Of a stretch of 64,000 nt of DNA, positions 63,110 to 64,000 are shown piece by piece. Source of the stretch: Galaxea fascicularis (lineage: Eukaryota > Cnidaria > Anthozoa > Scleractinia > Euphylliidae). The notes beneath the pieces were generated by a model, which was not told the origin of the DNA, searched no databases, and saw only the letters and a list, made by a program, of their open reading frames with translations. Numbering within the stretch: position 1 is the first letter of the stretch; each line of letters begins with the position of its first letter. The translations under genes and the position numbers were made by a program. The DNA lies in contig OX419338.1 in NCBI GenBank assembly GCA_948470475.1, forward strand, positions 19,669,030-19,733,029, written 5' to 3'.

Positions 63110-64000
63110 ATTATTTATTCCTGTGGAAACACTGAAAGCAAAGATACTATGGAGGCTGGTTCATTATCGTGGAAGGAATATTTGATATCACAACAATTCG
63201 GTGTCTATTATTCTGCGTGGAACTTCGTGGTTGTGAGCTCTAGCAAAATAATAATTCCTACTCATCATATAAGCATGTGCTTCCAAGGAACGACACTAAC
63301 TTTTGAAGTTACATTATTGCAGTTCCTGTGATGAATGTTTGAGTGGTTTGTCTGAAGTGTGAGTTCACATACTACATTAACAGTTGTCTTAACACGCTGT
63401 TGTGCAGTTCCACGAACACTTGCGTTTTGTATGCCTGTCACCCTTCCTTCCTTCCTTTCTTCCTGCCTTCCGTCACAGTCAAGGAACCGATGGTATCAAG
63501 CATTTTATAGTGAAACTCAAGCCCCTGATCGATGCGGAACGTCTTCTTCTTCTTCTTCTTCTTCTTGTTCTTCCGTCTTTGTTTTGATAAACTTTGATGA
63601 AATTCATGAAAGTCCTGCTACAGATAGAGTATTTATCTCTGAGCATTTAACCTTTTTGATCCAAACGGGTCATAAGAGGACGTAACAAACCCGCGCCTTG
63701 GTTGAATTCTGAAGTCAAGCAACACTGAAATGCGCAGAAAATGCGAGAACCCGAGTGCTAAACAAATGCGAGAAATAGAGCTTTTTATGCTGTAAAGCTT
63801 GTTAAATCGAATAACTATCGAAGCAAGTTAAATGAGAATAATGAAAACCCAATGACACGCGAAAGACTTTAATTGAGTTGATGAAGCCCTCATTTCTGGG
63901 GTGTCTTTTTGTCCGCTGTCTGAGTTTTAAACCCTTTCACGCCGCAATTTCAGAAGTTTCGCATGTCGCTGTCAGAATTTCCTCCAAAGTCACTGGTAGC
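63110..64000. other. Window end, no gene recognised
   Basis: Low-complexity tracts are present: CCTT-rich at 63443-63475 and (CTT)n at about 63541-63567. Open frames are short and biased by these tracts. No domain was recognised. Confidence 0.5.

Noticed and set aside
63359..63685. 108-codon plus-strand frame with Ser run
   Set aside because: The composition is driven by CCTT and CTT microsatellites; no conserved domain.

Overview
This window is eukaryotic genomic DNA, most likely from an anthozoan cnidarian such as a stony coral. The host genes are split into short exons with GT-AG introns. They resemble animal orthologues, introns and spacers are AT-rich, and the spaces are filled with tRNA-derived SINEs, non-LTR retrotransposon fragments and dozens of small inverted-repeat (MITE/foldback) elements of the kind I associate with corals. 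The species cannot be named from this sequence alone. There are no operons, CRISPR arrays or prokaryotic signals.

Four host genes could be rebuilt exon by exon, each with an intact reading frame across every splice junction. (1) Cyclin L (CCNL), minus strand, 32646 down to 3468: 12 coding exons, 531 aa, two cyclin boxes plus a C-terminal RS domain. (2) A C3orf33-type protein, plus strand, 32851-40559: 5 coding exons, 255 aa. It diverges from cyclin L with only 204 bp between the start codons, so a shared bidirectional promoter is likely. (3) An SLC35E2-type nucleotide-sugar/drug-metabolite transporter, minus strand, 48207 down to 42258: 6 coding exons, 348 aa, convergent with the C3orf33 gene. 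(4) MEPCE, the 7SK RNA 5'-gamma-phosphate methyltransferase (Bin3 family), plus strand, 51637-57327: 4 coding exons, 569 aa. Cyclin L (a CDK11 partner at the transcription/splicing interface) and MEPCE (a stabiliser of 7SK, hence a P-TEFb regulator) both belong to RNA polymerase II elongation and processing biology. The other two are membrane proteins.

Layout: 1-2770, no gene. 2773-3401, a MITE just beyond the cyclin L stop. 3468-32646, cyclin L, whose third intron alone is 21.5 kb and holds most of the transposons (RLE-type non-LTR fragments, three SINEs, and a 3.8 kb terminal-inverted-repeat element inserted in a retrotransposon ORF). 32851-40559, the C3orf33-like gene, with a decayed non-LTR reverse transcriptase and two Harbinger-like MITEs in intron 1. 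42258-48207, the SLC35E2-like gene. 48.5-49.8 kb, two inverted-repeat elements. 51637-57327, MEPCE, with a 483 bp element in intron 2 that has ~125 bp inverted repeats and a 9 bp target duplication. 57.3-64 kb, no recognised gene: a 40 bp minisatellite, foldback elements and a nested tRNA-like inverted repeat.

The main biological observation is gene order. From memory, human CCNL1 and C3orf33 both lie in 3q25.31, and human CCNL2 and SLC35E2A/B both lie in 1p36.33. The single cyclin L locus here sits beside both neighbours, as expected for the ancestral arrangement before vertebrate genome duplication.
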